This document shows positions 21,841-23,828 of a stretch of 23,828 bases of DNA, piece after piece (positions within the stretch are counted from its first letter, which is position 1; every line of letters begins with the position of its first letter). The translations under genes were made by a program, and so were the position numbers. The stretch is from JAAYRQ01 sp035647815 (GTDB taxonomy: Bacteria > Bacillota > Syntrophomonadia > Syntrophomonadales > Syntrophomonadaceae): NCBI GenBank assembly GCA_035647815.1, contig DASRMR010000030.1, positions 1 through 23,828 on the forward strand, given 5' to 3'. The notes beneath the pieces were generated by a model, which was given only the letters and a program-made list of their open reading frames with translations, did not search any database and had not been told where the DNA came from.

Positions 21841-23637
21841 TTAATTGGTGTACATTTTTTCAACGACATCCTCGTAATTCTTTGCTACGACTTTTCTTTT
21901 TATTTTAGTAGTCGGAGTAATTTCATCTTTTTCAACAGAAAAAAGTTCAGCTAGTAGAGTGAACTTTTGTATTTTCTCATGATGTGCTAGGTCTTTAGTT
22001 TGTTCCTCAATTCGTTCAGTGTACAATTTAATAATAGCAGGGTCTTTTATTAAAGCTTGAATCGATTCATATGTAATTTCGTTCTCTTTTGCATAGTCTT
22101 CAAGTGCTGCAAAGGAAGGTACAACAAGTGCGGTTAGGTATTTTTGTCGATCTCCAAATATTATTACCTGTTCAACATAGAAATCTTGTCCAATTTTAGA
22201 TTCAATTATTTGGGGAGCTATGTTTTTACCATTTTTAGTAACGATTATATCTTTTTTTCTGTCTGTAATTCTAAGGAAACCATCCTGGTCAATTTCTCCT
22301 ATATCACCAGTCATAAAATATCCATCTTCTGTCATTACCTCTTTAGTTTCCTCTGGCTTGCCGTAGTACCCTTTAAACACATTGTCACCCTTAATAAGAA
22401 TTTCACCATCAGAGGCGATTTTTATATGATTACCAGCGATTGGCTTGCCTACTGTACCAAATTTAAAATCTGTAGGGGAATTACATGAACCCATTGGTGC
22501 TGTTTCGGTTAGGCCATAACCTTGAGCAATAAAGATATTTGCAGCAAAGAAAAATTCTTCTATATCTTTGGCTAGTGGAGCCCCACCAGCAGAAAAGAAA
22601 TTCAGCTTTCCTCCGAGCAAGTCTCTTATATTTTGCAAGACTAGTTTGTAAGCAATATTATGTTTTAACTTCAGCGAAGTGGGAATATTCTCACCCCGGC
22701 TTTCCGCAAACCGGTATTTTTTACCTGTTTCTATTCCCCAGTCAAACATCTTTTTCTTCAGTCCTGAGGCTTTTTCCATATTAGCATAAATAGCTGCATA
22801 CATTTTTTCATAAAGTCTAGGAACTCCGACCATATATGTCGGTTTAACCTCCTGAAAATACTCTACGATTTTATCAGTATCATTACAAAAGTATTGAGTT
22901 GCTCCTGTGGAATGTATCCAATAGAGAGAACATTTCCCGTAAACATGACTTAATGGTAGAAATACTAGCTCTATATCATCTTCTCCCATCGGAAAACTTG
23001 CATTCAGTGCATCAAATTCAATAAAGAAGCTTTTATGAGCATGTAAAGCTCCTTTCGGATCACCTGTTGTTCCAGAAGTATAGATAACAGATATGATATC
23101 ATCGGGAGTAATGGAGTCGAGTCGTTTTTGTAGTTCTCCTTCTTGCTGGGATTTTTTACCTAACTCATAAAGATCATCTAAATACATTATATCTTTACCT
23201 TTATCAATTTCTACCGATTTATCGAATACAATGATATGGGTAAGCAAATCACCTTCTTTAAAGAATTTCATAATGTTGTCGTACTGTGTTTGACCTTCAA
23301 CAAACATAATTTTGGATTTTGCATCATTAACGATATATTGAGCTTGTTCAGAAGTGCTAGTATCATAAATAGATACAGAGGCGCAACGGATACTCATAAT
23401 CGCGTAATCGCATATCGTCCATTCTGGTCGGTTGCCTGAATATATCGAAATCATGTCATTTTCTTCAGTCCCAAGTTCAAGAAGTCCTTTGGCCACATTG
23501 TCAATCCAATCACCGAATTCTTTCCATGAAATGCCCTTCCACACATCACCCTCTTTATAATATAGTGCATTTTTATCTTGGTCAGAATATTTCTGCACTT
23601 GTGAATGAATTGTTGCTGCTAAATTATCGCTTTGCAT
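21841..23637 (-). CDS. AMP-forming long-chain acyl-CoA synthetase
   Basis: The enzyme activates fatty acids to acyl-CoA through an acyl-adenylate. Seen are the P-loop-like YTSGTTGDPKGALHAHKS (about 185-202), GYGLTETAPMGS (about 372-383), the hinge YFMTGDIGEIDQDGFLRITDRKKDIIVTKNGKNIAPQIIE, and the C-terminal TPTTKIKRKVV with a conserved Lys. At 598 residues it fits the FadD/FACS-15 type. The frame continues upstream to an ATG at 23760, but the true start is ATG 23637, with AAGGAGG 6 nt before it; the upstream codons run through the insertion-sequence end. The IS boundary is only 56 nt upstream, so the native promoter may have been displaced or replaced. Convergent with the PhnA-like gene. Confidence 0.92.
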   Translation of the reverse strand: MQSDNLAATIHSQVQKYSDQDKNALYYKEGDVWKGISWKEFGDWIDNVAKGLLELGTEENDMISIYSGNRPEWTICDYAIMSIRCASVSIYDTSTSEQAQYIVNDAKSKIMFVEGQTQYDNIMKFFKEGDLLTHIIVFDKSVEIDKGKDIMYLDDLYELGKKSQQEGELQKRLDSITPDDIISVIYTSGTTGDPKGALHAHKSFFIEFDALNASFPMGEDDIELVFLPLSHVYGKCSLYWIHSTGATQYFCNDTDKIVEYFQEVKPTYMVGVPRLYEKMYAAIYANMEKASGLKKKMFDWGIETGKKYRFAESRGENIPTSLKLKHNIAYKLVLQNIRDLLGGKLNFFSAGGAPLAKDIEEFFFAANIFIAQGYGLTETAPMGSCNSPTDFKFGTVGKPIAGNHIKIASDGEILIKGDNVFKGYYGKPEETKEVMTEDGYFMTGDIGEIDQDGFLRITDRKKDIIVTKNGKNIAPQIIESKIGQDFYVEQVIIFGDRQKYLTALVVPSFAALEDYAKENEITYESIQALIKDPAIIKLYTERIEEQTKDLAHHEKIQKFTLLAELFSVEKDEITPTTKIKRKVVAKNYEDVVEKMYTN

Positions 23638-23693
23638 TATATACCTCCTTAACATTGAAGAGTATTCAAGATAATAAACCAATAAGTTGTATT

Positions 23694-23740
23694 TGTCAAG
23701 CCAAAAGTGGTCCACTGTTTCAATTGAAAAAGGGTCCACT
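23694..23740 (-). repeat. Terminal repeats of an IS21-like element
   Basis: The end begins TGTCAAGCCAAAAG at 23694. GGTCCACT occurs at 23709-23716 and again at 23733-23740, 24 bp apart, with AATTGAAAA between. IS21-family ends start TGT and carry multiple short repeats of this kind with similar spacing. The other end is outside the window. Confidence 0.65.
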
Positions 23741-23828
23741 ATTCTTTGGCCTTTAACCATGCGACCGTTTCTTCAAACCTATGACTATTTTCTCTGGCAA
23801 GCTCAATGATATGGGCTTTATGGGCTAA
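23739..23828 (-). CDS. istB: IstB-like helper ATPase, C-terminal fragment
   Basis: An open frame enters from the right edge and ends at TAG (23739-23741), giving 29 residues, LAHKAHIIELARENSHRFEE and then TVAWLKAKE. The H-K-A-H-I-I-E-L stretch followed by an E/S-x-R-F/L element resembles the usual IstB end (L-x-H-x-A-H-x-I-x-[IL]-x-G-E-S-Y-R-[LF]), with one extra residue. IstB is the AAA+ helper of the IS21 transposase IstA. The stop codon lies within the second terminal repeat. The assignment rests on few residues plus the adjoining repeats; no ATPase motif is in view. Confidence 0.55.
   Translation of the reverse strand, partial: LAHKAHIIELARENSHRFEETVAWLKAKE

Larger units (their letters stand above)
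23694..23828 (-). mobile_element. IS21-family insertion sequence, right end (partial)
   Basis: The segment combines IS21-like terminal repeats with the C-terminal codons of an IstB-like protein reading outward toward the end, the orientation expected for istA-istB elements. Most of the element lies beyond the right edge, so completeness, activity and target-site duplication cannot be judged. Confidence 0.6.

Noticed and set aside
22144..22488. Plus-strand ORF inside the acyl-CoA synthetase gene
   Set aside because: It is antisense to conserved motifs of the synthetase, has no ribosome site, and its protein looks like reverse-strand coding noise.
23638..23760. Upstream extension of the acyl-CoA synthetase to an ATG at 23760
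   Set aside because: The added 41 codons read through IS terminal repeats and lack a ribosome site; the ATG at 23637 has AAGGAGG at ideal spacing and matches the family start.

Overview
The window looks like chromosome of an AT-rich (about one third G+C by eye) low-GC Gram-positive, most likely an anaerobic clostridium. Shine-Dalgarno sites are strong, and the block rarA / mnmA / PRC-barrel / AI-2E permease / alaS / ireB / ruvX / DUF1292 / mltG / U32 peptidase / class B PBP follows the order of the Bacillus subtilis yrr region. A thiolase, a CoA-transferase and a long-chain acyl-CoA synthetase near the two edges suggest acyl-CoA (butyrate or fatty acid) metabolism, as in Syntrophomonas-like organisms. 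The genus is not determined.

Layout. (1) 1-122: the start of a thiolase gene leaving the window on the minus strand. A 36-bp imperfect palindrome lies in the divergent intergenic region. (2) 382-4507: a plus-strand cluster encoding a membrane-anchored TPR-like protein, a double PRC-barrel protein, a G5 cell-wall protein, a sirtuin with a long unrecognised C-terminal extension, and a 34-residue membrane peptide. (3) 4530-5356: a CsoR-type repressor and thioredoxin, with a sigma-A promoter and a CsoR-like operator that includes the ribosome binding site. (4) 5380-7900: rarA and mnmA, divergent. (5) 7954-13748: PRC-barrel, 58-aa zinc ribbon, YtxH-like, AI-2E permease, alaS, ireB, ruvX and DUF1292. 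(6) 13765-17819: VanW, MltG, U32 peptidase, DUF4911. (7) 17842-19613: a penicillin-binding protein whose ribosome binding site lies in a hairpin. (8) 19614-21377: a 345-bp non-coding stretch, a CoA-transferase, and two abutting near-perfect palindromes. (9) 21444-23637: a PhnA/YjdM-like zinc ribbon protein and, convergent to it, an AMP-forming acyl-CoA synthetase. (10) 23694-23828: the end of an apparent IS21-family insertion sequence with the last codons of istB, 56 bp upstream of the synthetase start codon.

How the parts fit. The central block is core housekeeping: translation (alaS, mnmA, U32), RNA processing and repair (ruvX, rarA), and envelope growth (mltG, VanW, PBP, and IreB, a target of PASTA-kinase signalling in enterococci). 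The flanks carry acyl-CoA metabolism. The sirtuin could link the two by removing acyl groups from enzymes, but this is inference. No tRNA, rRNA or CRISPR array was seen. The least explained parts are the sirtuin cluster, the CsoR-thioredoxin control region and several long palindromes.
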